Source of the DNA: Schistosoma mansoni
Taxonomy: Eukaryota > Platyhelminthes > Trematoda > Strigeidida > Schistosomatidae
Assembly: GCF_000237925.1 (NCBI RefSeq)
Contig: NC_031497.1
Location: forward strand, 1,488,001 to 1,552,000
Direction of reading: 5' to 3'
Length of the DNA stretch: 64,000 nt
Shown here: positions 22,415 through 30,987 of the stretch, one piece after another
How positions within the stretch are numbered: position 1 is the first letter of the stretch
Layout: every line of letters begins with the position of its first letter
Notes under the pieces: generated by a model
The model's database searches: none
Told to the model about the DNA's origin: nothing
What the model saw: only the letters and a program-made list of their open reading frames with translations
Program-made: the position numbers and the translations under genes

Positions 22415-24049
22415 CTAGAATGCACTCGTAAGTATTAGAATTAACAACCGAAATTGGAACAGACTCACCTGGGTTCTGGAATTGTATACAATCGGCATGT
22501 CGGTTTTGTAGTGAAACCATTGATATTTACAATTTGCATCATAGAATTTCCAACAATATCCTCCCCCACGAAATAATGTTGGGTCCTTGCGTCGCAATGT
22601 TTTAGCCAATATGACGTTCCCAATTTGCATTATCGTCTCAAATATCACGCATCGACTACTGTATGTGAGTATTTGGGGATAAACACTGATATATAATTTG
22701 AGGTATTCCATCATGTGACTTTGACTTGAATAAAAATCATGATACATATTCTTCTTGTTATTCATATTAGAATACACAGATGGATATGCATTGATATATG
22801 TAATTAACACATGTGATTCAACTAGGCTCGATTTACCTGCGAAACAATCGAATAGAAAACATTCATCTGCCTCATATTCATTAGGATAATCTTGGACTTG
22901 ATTTGGATTCTCTGTCTGTGCAAACTTCACTTCTGGGCAAACTGGTTCTCTGATTATTTCGGTAAATTTTGCTATCCCCTCTGATTCATCATACCCCTGA
23001 CTGGGGATTCTATTCAACATACATTGTTTGTGAGAGTATCCAACATCTAACACAATAACATCAGAAATATGACTAGAATTCGACTCATTCGGATCATATT
23101 TTCCACATTCATTAGGAATATTATTAGAGACAAATTGATTGTGAGGACCACTGACACTTGATATGATATCAGAATTCGATTTCTCTGAAATATTTTCCTC
23201 AAATTGATTAAGAGTTTCATTAGAGAATAATGGATCATCAGGGAATTCAACATCTACCAAGACTGAATCTGGTTTTTGATCATGATTTGACTCATTCAAC
23301 ATTCTATTCTTAGAGTTGTAAGAAATTCCATCAGAAGCATGTGAATTATTACGACAAACCATATCTGGTTCAATAACATGAGAAATCCGATAAGTTTGTT
23401 GGTTAAAAATTTTTGTCTCACAATGATTCTGAGTTTCATTTAACTCTGGACTGCTATGTGACGTTATACCACTTCTAGATAAAGATAACTGATCATTAGA
23501 AGCATCCATCTTAGCATTACTTTCAGCAAAATGAAGCATGGTATTACAAACTGACTGAATGTGTCCAGTTTCACCACAGTTAAAGCATTTAGAACTACGA
23601 AATACACATGAATTACATGGGTGAGACTTGCCACAGAACATGCATTTACTAAACTCGTGCTCATCTACATGGACTGTTTCACAGCTCAAAGAAGTATTAT
23701 CTGAATAACTTTGATTACACATCGAACTGAGACGACTTAGTAAAGTAGTGGAATTTCTGATTTTCTGTCGAATCATTTTGTCGAATTTTTCTCTCTTACC
23801 GCATTTAGAATTTGTATACTTTACATGATCCAACAGTAGTTGCTTGAGAGTTGCATAGGGGAGTGAAATCGGTTTGTCTGGAAGTGCCAAAGTCTTTATA
23901 AGGCTGTATGCTTCTTTTCCGATGAATGTAGGGAAATGGGCCACAATATTAAAATCTTCATCGTCTTCCTTGGTCATAGCCCAGATTTCGAACCTCTCCA
24001 TGTACTCCTCGAAAGCATTAAAACCTGAATTTATATCCAACCGTTCCAT
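22415..24049 (-). CDS. Gag-like protein, array unit 11
   Basis: The first unit in element sense, next to the 5' LTR at 24073-24238. Open over 544 codons, with the Leu107, Ala238, Ala421 set otherwise seen only in unit 5. Confidence 0.7.
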   Translation of the reverse strand: MERLDINSGFNAFEEYMERFEIWAMTKEDDEDFNIVAHFPTFIGKEAYSLIKTLALPDKPISLPYATLKQLLLDHVKYTNSKCGKREKFDKMIRQKIRNSTTLLSRLSSMCNQSYSDNTSLSCETVHVDEHEFSKCMFCGKSHPCNSCVFRSSKCFNCGETGHIQSVCNTMLHFAESNAKMDASNDQLSLSRSGITSHSSPELNETQNHCETKIFNQQTYRISHVIEPDMVCRNNSHASDGISYNSKNRMLNESNHDQKPDSVLVDVEFPDDPLFSNETLNQFEENISEKSNSDIISSVSGPHNQFVSNNIPNECGKYDPNESNSSHISDVIVLDVGYSHKQCMLNRIPSQGYDESEGIAKFTEIIREPVCPEVKFAQTENPNQVQDYPNEYEADECFLFDCFAGKSSLVESHVLITYINAYPSVYSNMNNKKNMYHDFYSSQSHMMEYLKLYISVYPQILTYSSRCVIFETIMQIGNVILAKTLRRKDPTLFRGGGYCWKFYDANCKYQWFHYKTDMPIVYNSRTQVSLFQFRLLILILTSAF

Positions 24050-24072
24050 TACAGGCTCAATCGCGACGCCAA

Positions 24073-24238
24073 TATGATAATCAGAAGTATTTGAATTGTA
24101 GTATAAACTAGCAACCCCAGGAATAACTCAATGTAATCAAGAAGTATTAGATCAGCCCGAACGAATGTATTGTATTTTGAATTCAAAATTACAACAGTCA
24201 TCAATACCAAGAAGTCATTGATTTATTTAAACATCACA
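24073..24238 (-). repeat. Terminal LTR of the array (5' LTR in element sense)
   Basis: 166 bp. Identity with internal LTRs stops exactly after ACATCACA at 24238, and the next five bases repeat the left-flank CCTAA. This fixes the outer border of the element. Confidence 0.85.
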
Positions 24239-24243
24239 CCTAA
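24239..24243. repeat. Right target-site duplication CCTAA of the array
   Basis: Matches 2793-2797 exactly. Confidence 0.75.
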
Positions 24244-24700
24244 CCACAGTTTGGTTGTATTTTTTTGCTTCAATCCTCCCTTGCAGCACTCGTGCAACAT
24301 CTCATCTGGCCTTTTCCCTGATTTCTACTCGACGTCTTAAATTGCTGTCTCTCACTTCACGTAATATATTGGCAAGTCGCCAGTGATCGAACTTAGCCTA
24401 ATTGCTCATGCTGTACTTCAGTAATTGCTGAGACAACATCTATATAATTTGCTTGTCTTACTTAAATATTATTTCAAGGACAATGAAGGCTATCCCACAA
24501 ACTGAGATTACTATTGCATTCTTCAAATGACTGCTCGTGAGGAGGTTGGAGTATATAGATAAAAGATATGAAATATAATTATAGCACTTAATGGGTATGT
24601 TTCCTTGAACTAAATGGAACCCAGAAGCAAAGCAAATAAACAGCAAAAATCAATGAAGCCAATATCCTGAAAATAAACGGTTCTGTATTGGATATTTCCA
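24244..24700. other. Unassigned DNA right of the array
   Basis: No supported gene or repeat; it separates the array from the older gypsy fossil. Confidence 0.4.
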
Positions 24701-24719
24701 GCACCCCAGTAAGCGCTGC

Positions 24720-26990
24720 ATACGTGTGTTGAAAGTAGTAGTGGTATTAACGAACACACCAGTAAATATTCGTTTCTCAACTGTTTTTCCGCCCCGACAA
24801 TTTGGCTCTATGTTTGAGAGGAGTGCCTCTGGAAATCGAACAGCTGTTTTACAACATTCCTTTAGCACAGTTGATCAAGTGCCTCTTCATCAGCCACCTT
24901 GCAAAGTGCCAGTGCAATACCAACAACAACTAAACTCAATGATAAAAGAGACGATAGGGAACGGAGTCATGGTACCTTCGTTATCATCCTCAGGATCTGA
25001 CACCCTTTGAGTAAAAAATATCCCTCCGTTCGTTAATGTGTGTCTTACCGTCATCTCCATGATACAAGGATCGATATTACATCAGACTCCATAAAAAGCA
25101 CTTCCTGGTTTTCGTTTCTTAGCCTCATATCTGGGTACTGGCGAGTAAAAGTATTGTTATGTATGCTACTCATGTTGATAACCATGAGTAGTATGTAAAA
25201 CCAGTCGCAAGTATAGAACCTGACAACGGGGGGTTAAGAAGATCGAGTTGAAGAGAACAGAAACGGAAATAGAAAGGAACTGTGAACTGGAAGAATCATA
25301 CAGAATGTGAGAAACAGATGATGGAAATTTGCAGACGAAGCATTTAATGCATATTTTTTACAGTTTACCATGGAACTCTGTAATTCTGTATCAAATAATC
25401 CAAACGTCGGTCGCCGCCATGTGTATTCTTGTTCACAATATCTGTGTCTTTGCCTCTACTCGGGACTAAGATTCTATGGCCAAGGAAGTTTGAGGACGGA
25501 GACGTGCTGAACTTTCTAAACTTGTTTGAGGCTGTTGCGGAGCTGATAGGTTTGAAGAAGCCTGAGGCGAAGAAAGAAAAAGATAATGTAAAGCATTTGA
25601 AAGAGGTCGTAAAGCGGATTGAAGAATTTGGACTATGAATTAATAGGGACAAGTAGCAGATAGCGAAAAGTAGCGTCATGTTGTTGGGACATAAATTGAA
25701 AAGTGGAGAAATAAAACCACTGCCGGAGAAAATTCTAACCACAAAGAACATCGTAGTACCGAATTCGACAAGGAAACTTAGGCAATTCCTACGGTCAATT
25801 CGTCAAAAACTTCAGTAAAATAGCAGCACCTTTATATAAGTTGTTAGGCAACACCAAGTTTACGTGGAAAGTGACAGCTGAACAAACTTTTGACCGAATT
25901 AAAAACCTGTTAAACGACCACCAGATGACGCTCAGTCTACCTGAACTTGATAAACCGTTTACAGTGGCCAGAGATGCAGATGATTACGTTGTGGGTGTCC
26001 TCTTAAGTCAATCTGATAGTGGTGTAATACGCGAGTCGTGTCTTTACACCAACTTAACAGAAGTGTTCAGCGATCGAAAAGGAGTGTTTAGCGAGTGTGT
26101 GGACTGTAGACAAATGGAGACTGTACCTACTAGGTAGACGATTCCACATCGATGCTGATCGTAAACGCCTACGGTGGTTGAAAGCAGCAAGAGACACCGT
26201 GGGAAGTTGGAGTGATGAATGATACGTCTGTAGGAGTACGAATTCAGTGTCAGGTATGTTCCAGGAAAGGAACATGTGGTAGCGGACTACTTGTCCAATT
26301 CGGACATGGAACCCGAACTTCCACTGACAACATATGCAGGGAATAGTCTGGAGAGAGACCCACTAGAACTTGCCCGGCAGCAGAAGGCTGATCCTTACCT
26401 TCGAGAGGTAATCAGAGTGATCATAGCAGGAACGGATGTTGATAGATGGGCGATGAACAAGGAGGTAATAATGTTGCTTTGGAAGAAAGAGAGACTGAGG
26501 GTGAACACATATGGAGCGCTGACCTGGTGGGATGGTGACAAAAATTGGGTGACGGTGATCCAGAAGGACCAGCGGTAAAAGATGGTACATTAGTGTCAAC
26601 AGGGATCGGATTTACTGCGACAAAGTGCTTGTTGGTTAGGCATGAGAGACGATGTGGTTTAATATATTTTTACTTGCCAGATGTGCCAACTAATGAAAAG
26701 TGATCGATACATACAACCAAGCAATCGATCCCAGTAAGTGCAGTTGACGATCTATATTAAGCGAAGGTAATGGGACTGTTTCTACAGACAGCGAGAGGTA
26801 ACTAGCACCTGCAGATGATGACAGAACATGCTACACGTTGGATAGATGCCGTACTCATTGCAGACCAACAGGCAAAACAGTGACCGAAGTAATAATCTGG
26901 CATATTGTAGCGTGTCACGGAATACCGAAGATGATATTAACTGAGCAGGGTCCCTGTTTTAAGGGGAAAGAAAGCTGATATATACGATAT
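24720..26990 (+). mobile_element. Broken Ty3/gypsy fossil, pol pieces
   Basis: Plus-strand fragments in pol order: a reverse-transcriptase N-terminal-like piece (about 24830-25010, VDQVPLHQPP), a thumb/connection piece (about 25580-25830), an RNase H piece (about 25830-26130, FTWKVTAEQTFDRIK), an integrase N-terminal piece (about 26270-26580) and an integrase core piece (about 26810-26990). A gag-like piece (about 25440-25560, FEDGDVLNFLNLFEAV) sits between the pol pieces. It is internally deleted and carries many breaks. It runs opposite to the array and belongs to an older insertion; its LTRs were not identified. Confidence 0.65.
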
Positions 26991-27245
26991 ACACGAAAAC
27001 AAAATCTAGGCACTTAGTGATCTCATCCATAGATAGTTGAAATGTCTGTGTGACATTTTTAAATTCCAATGGAATTCTCAGGAATTCGACTAAACCAAAA
27101 GACGTAATAATGGCTGTTTTGCTATATCCTTAGGTGCTACCGAAATTTGATAGTACGCTCGCACTAGATCGATTTTAGAAAACTTTTGTAACGTAAGAGA
27201 AAAGTCGTGCAAATGAGGAATGAGGTAATGACCAAGTAACGTTAA

Positions 27246-27250
27246 GTTAT
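27246..27250. repeat. Target-site duplication GTTAT, left
   Basis: GTTAT is repeated directly at 27408-27412, right after the solo LTR. Confidence 0.7.
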
Positions 27251-27407
27251 TATGATAATTTGAATTATAGTATAAACTAGTAATCCCATGAATAACGCAA
27301 TTTAATCAAGAAGCATTAGATGAGCACGAACGAATGTACTGTATTTGGAATTCAAAATCAAGACAGTCGTCAACACAAGGGAATTATTGGTTCATTCAAA
27401 CACCACA
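27251..27407 (-). mobile_element. Solo LTR of the array's family
   Basis: 157 bp from TATGATAATT to CACCACA, alignable to the array LTR along its length but clearly diverged. GTTAT flanks both sides. A solo LTR is the usual product of recombination between the two LTRs of one insertion. It confirms the family's LTR ends and 5-bp duplication independently of the array. Confidence 0.75.
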
Positions 27408-27412
27408 GTTAT
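27408..27412. repeat. Target-site duplication GTTAT, right
   Basis: Pairs with 27246-27250. Confidence 0.7.
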
Positions 27413-27439
27413 TCAACACCACTTGAAGGTCAGGCGGAC

Positions 27440-27720
27440 TAAATGTCGACTGCTACAAAAAGATGCATTCTTTTTGGACACCGTATCACTTCAGAAAGAA
27501 GACAAAGTGCTCACCGTTATCAAATAGTCACAACTGAAATCATTGAAGGACGTCTGCAGCCTCTAACCTCTGTCTTCTACCACAGATATTTCCTCCGATA
27601 TTTTGTGTTATTGACGGATCCCCTTCACCGCTTGACACAGAACAGAAATCTTATGGACAACGGGGTGATAGCAGGCATCAGACGCTTTGAAGTTACGTTT
27701 CGACGTAGTCGGCAGACAAT
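27440..27720 (+). mobile_element. Broken Ty3/gypsy pol fragment
   Basis: Translated pieces read FGHRIT and YFLRYFVLLTDPLHRLTQ, the pattern at the reverse transcriptase to RNase H junction of gypsy elements. It is a short fossil with several breaks, adjacent to but not clearly part of the 24720-26990 element. Confidence 0.5.
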
Positions 27721-27784
27721 TCCAAACCTGAGTCTCACACTATTCACCACCATATAAATATTCCTTTTATCATAAGCTTTCAAT

Positions 27785-28165
27785 TGACCTATTGGCTATT
27801 ATTGTACGATTTACTACTCTTACGTTATTTTCAATCTATTATAGCCTCTCAAACTCACAGCCACTTTAGGCTTGTTACTTACTATTTTCTGGTATGATAT
27901 AGTCTGATTCGCTTGTATGTAAACTATGTATGTTTGAAATACGTGACTCATACAGTGGAAGCTGCGATTGTGTTCTGTACTCAACGGTTAGGGCTGGGCG
28001 AGAACAAACAAGGACTCAGGATTAATTTTTAGCTGATCATGCTAGTTAACGCACCATTAGTTTAGCACAGAGCCAATATCACATTAATCGCTGTTCTAAT
28101 CGGCGAGTTAGTTATGTGGTATATTGACAGGCCATAAGAACATAACATTCTCCATAGAAACACGA
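27785..28165 (+). repeat. Dispersed repeat, copy A
   Basis: Matches 54830-55200 in the same orientation (TATTATTGTACGATTTACT, CACAGCCACTTT, GTGGAAGCT, GTTCTG then ACTCAAC). Both copies are degraded. The AATAAA-like motif inside copy B and the absence of any coding trace would fit an LTR, but the ends are not defined. Confidence 0.5.
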
Positions 28166-28803
28166 AAATTAAATTACCTCATATGATAATTTCTATGTTA
28201 ATTTATTAACAAAGCACACTAACCAAAATTAGAGATCACTTTCATTAACACATAGATGAAAGCATAATCTTGCTTCATTTTACACATGAATTATGAAGGG
28301 AAATATTTAAACATTTCAATTATAAGTATTTAATCAACTTGAGTGTATAAAATTCATCTACAAATGCAAAAACTTTAGTTTTTCATCAAATATTGTTATA
28401 AACGGTAGAATACTAGTTATAACACTAGGGTTTCTTGTTATAACAGTCCTTTTACTTTTTACACGTATGTGCGACTTTAATTTACCTTAGACGAATATAT
28501 ACACTACATTCCCTCCCAGTGTCTATTCTACAGGACATCAACACAACTCACATCAAGAACACGTGATTAGCCTGACTAGAGCGTCAATATATTTCCACAC
28601 CAAAATCCGACACAATCCAACAACGAGGAACAGTCGATCCATAATAAGGATAGGGGAATACATATATAACACCTGTCATCTCCTATCTAATGTCTGACTG
28701 AGCAAAACAACCAATCATTATCATTCTCGCCCACACATCAAATATAAATTAAACTCTGTACTTATCTTAATTTTAAATTGATTTATCCAATAGTTTAAAG
28801 ACT

Positions 28804-28812
28804 ATTGGATTT
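28804..28812. repeat. Target-site duplication ATTGGATTT, left
   Basis: Repeated at 29328-29336. Confidence 0.7.
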
Positions 28813-29327
28813 TTAATGCCCTGGTACGGCCGAGAGTGGGGAGAGTCCGCTCTCCCTCTCCAAATGCCCTCACATGGCCATGCGTATATAGCCTCTGCCA
28901 GGGAAGTTCTACTCATTGCCTACTCGTATCACAGGTGTTTACGAAATTGAGAAGACGAATAGCGAATGCTCGGCGCTTTAACCGGGTTGGTGGACACGGG
29001 AAATCCACCTAAGGGAGATGGAAAACCCTGATTCCAAACCAATGGTGCACATGGGCTCCAGTATACTGAGGGAACAAATGGCGTATGAACCAATCGTTGG
29101 TCACCGGCTACCATGGAACTGCATCTCCTCACGATGCTCCACTGTCTTGTGGATCAGACCTTTAGGTCAAAGGCTCTGGGTGTGGCCCCCTAAGAAAACC
29201 ACCTGCTTCAGTTTGGGCACTTGAGCAGTATCACAGCCCTCACACAAATCAAATGAGATTTGTGTGGCGCATATGTATCTGGTACCCCCTTGTACCGAAA
29301 TTTATGTGTTCAAATAAATAAATAATA
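28813..29327 (+). mobile_element. Non-autonomous LINE derivative (SINE-like), complete insertion
   Basis: About 515 bp, starting near ATGCCCTGGTACGGCC and ending in AAATAAATAAATAATA. The first about 440 bp match the 5' part of the LINE at 33191-35201; the last about 75 bp match that LINE's 3' end (GTGGCGCATATGTATCTGG). All coding sequence between is absent. A 9-bp target duplication flanks it. Such LINE-ends-only elements are normally moved by the parent LINE's enzymes. Confidence 0.75.
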
Positions 29328-29336
29328 ATTGGATTT
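29328..29336. repeat. Target-site duplication ATTGGATTT, right
   Basis: Pairs with 28804-28812. Confidence 0.7.
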
Positions 29337-30314
29337 AATTATGTAAAGAAACTCCCCTTTCTTTTAAAATTACTTTCGTATGTTCGTTTGATTATCTCCA
29401 GTATTATATTACTTCTTTTTTTTGGGAGGGGGGGAGTATTTTTAATTTTTACAATACAAGAAGTATTTATTTAAATAAACTTATAATTGATTAGGTTAAT
29501 ATAACTGATTTTCTTTTTATAATATGAACATCATGTACACCTATTATGGTAATTATTATATGGTAATTTATATTGGTATCATTTATATCATATAATTTGA
29601 TATTATAATCCTTATTAGATCATTATGATTAAACTTTTTTTTTCATAAAATGATACACCTAAGGATCCGATGTGAACAGAGAAACAAGAAACCTTAACAA
29701 ACTACGGAAGCTATTTTTGGGGGACGTTATTTCACTTAATTCAAAGCTTGTATAACAGTAACATTTACTTTTGCCCCTAGTCTATTCTACAGATCATAAG
29801 CTTTCGTTTAATGTATGATTCACTGCCATAGCCTTTTTTGTTCCAAAGCTATTGTAATTTAGACGCAACCTTTTGTACTCTATTTTTTACTGTATTCCCC
29901 CAGTTTTGGACATAATTGTATTTTCCTAATTATTGTACGTTGTGGTCGGTTTAGTCACCTATTTTTTTACAGTAGACTGAAAATCAGGAACCAGATAGGA
30001 ATTGGGAAAGTAGCGTTCCAGTTGTCTTGTCTTCTCTCTTTCGCATGCCTGTCAGCCAATCAGGTGATAGAATAGTTTTATTCTCTTTACCCCACTTCGA
30101 ACTCACGCATACTAACCCCAAGGTTAAGCCAATCAGCCTATCGCGTCAATGTCTTAATCTACATTAGACAGGTTATCCTCGGCACGAAACTGGGTAGATA
30201 GATCAAGGACGTAACAGATTCCTTACAAAGACAATATTTTAAACTAAAGTATATGAAATGAACTTTCTTGTAGATAATAGATGTGTTGAACATCTTTAAG
30301 TAGGATTGTTTTAC
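29337..30314. other. Intergenic DNA, nothing recognised
   Basis: AT-rich, with homopolymer runs. The GC-richer stretch 29970-30215 may be an old repeat but no family could be named. Confidence 0.4.
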
Positions 30315-30320
30315 TTTATT
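30315..30320 (-). terminator. Candidate polyadenylation signal of PI31
   Basis: AATAAA on the minus strand about 320 nt past the PI31 stop codon. Other AT-rich hexamers nearby could also serve. Confidence 0.35.
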
Positions 30321-30636
30321 TAATCAATAATATTAAATAAACACTATACTGATAAATAGCTAGTTTTCAAATTTCATCATGGACACATAAAAACCATTTT
30401 GAACCTATATGCAGGTATGAGTTATGTCTATTAACTCATAACTATTTATAGTACTTTACAAAAAAAAACAATTTGATACTCAGTGAGCTTTTGAAATGAT
30501 ATAGAAAGAAAGCAACATATATAGTGGTAACTGTAAAACGAAGTGTTACGTAATAGGAAAAATAAAAGAATCTTATAAGTAATTGAATTGAATAGAAAAA
30601 AAACTCAGTTCATTGAAAAGTGGTATTGTGAAAAGC

Positions 30637-30987
30637 CTACATATAGAAGTTATCGAATCCAGGAGGCATGGCATGATCAGGATCTGGAATATGGCGACGA
30701 CCACCTGAAGGATGCGGTCTGAGAGGTCCTATACCAGGTCCGAAAGGATCAAATCGAGCCCCCGGAGGAACTGCCCCAGGAGGAAGAACATCAGGACCAC
30801 CGAGAAAAAAGTCATTATCAGTTCGACTGCCAGGTATGATGCGCCTTGGATCTAAAATCATCCCACCACCTCTTGATGGTCCTCCAATACTCGCTAGAGG
30901 ATCAAGGTCACTTCGCCCATAATCTGGTGGCGGTGGCCCAACTGTTGCCCCTGCTCTAATGAAATCGTCCACAAAGGGCCTTCGTGG
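30637..30987 (-). CDS. PSMF1: PI31 exon 3, C-terminal tail and stop
   Basis: 116 codons plus TAG. The acceptor CTCTCTTTGTAG precedes PRRPFVDDFIRAG. It encodes the Pro/Gly-rich PI31 tail with GARFDPFGPG and PDPDHAMPPGFDNFYM. Confidence 0.9.
   Translation of the reverse strand, partial: PRRPFVDDFIRAGATVGPPPPDYGRSDLDPLASIGGPSRGGGMILDPRRIIPGSRTDNDFFLGGPDVLPPGAVPPGARFDPFGPGIGPLRPHPSGGRRHIPDPDHAMPPGFDNFYM

Larger units (their letters stand above)
2798..24238 (-). mobile_element. Tandem array of a gag-only LTR retroelement: 12 LTRs, 11 internal units
   Basis: A 1934-bp unit repeats head to tail: 166-bp LTR plus 1768-bp internal region. LTR copies are at 2798-2963, 4732-4897, 6666-6831, 8600-8765, 10534-10699, 12468-12633, 14402-14567, 16336-16501, 18270-18435, 20204-20369, 22139-22304 and 24073-24238. 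On the minus strand the LTR begins TGTGATG, and a TGG-starting primer-site candidate lies just after it. Each internal unit holds one 544-codon gag-like frame; no protease, reverse transcriptase or integrase core is present, so the element would depend on an autonomous relative. Neighbouring units differ at only a few positions, apart from one hypervariable tract in unit 2, so the array is very young. One 5-bp duplication flanks the whole block, which fits a single insertion that later expanded by recombination between LTRs, or insertion of a concatemer. Ten gag frames look whole and one is broken. Exact copy number depends on the assembly. Confidence 0.85.

Noticed and set aside
3074-24049. 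A tandem family of host genes
   Set aside because: LTRs with matching ends, a TGG primer-site candidate, gag knuckles and flanking CCTAA show a retroelement array, not duplicated host genes.
2798-24238. Array as pure assembly artefact
   Set aside because: Units carry distinct variant combinations, one private hypervariable tract and one broken copy, so they are not one unit duplicated by software. The exact count is still unsure.
2798-24238. CRISPR array
   Set aside because: The repeats are 1934-bp coding units, not short repeats with unique spacers, and the sequence is eukaryotic.
30637-30972. A collagen-like or extensin-like small protein
   Set aside because: The Pro/Gly-rich sequence carries the specific PI31 tail motifs and joins in phase with upstream PI31 exons.
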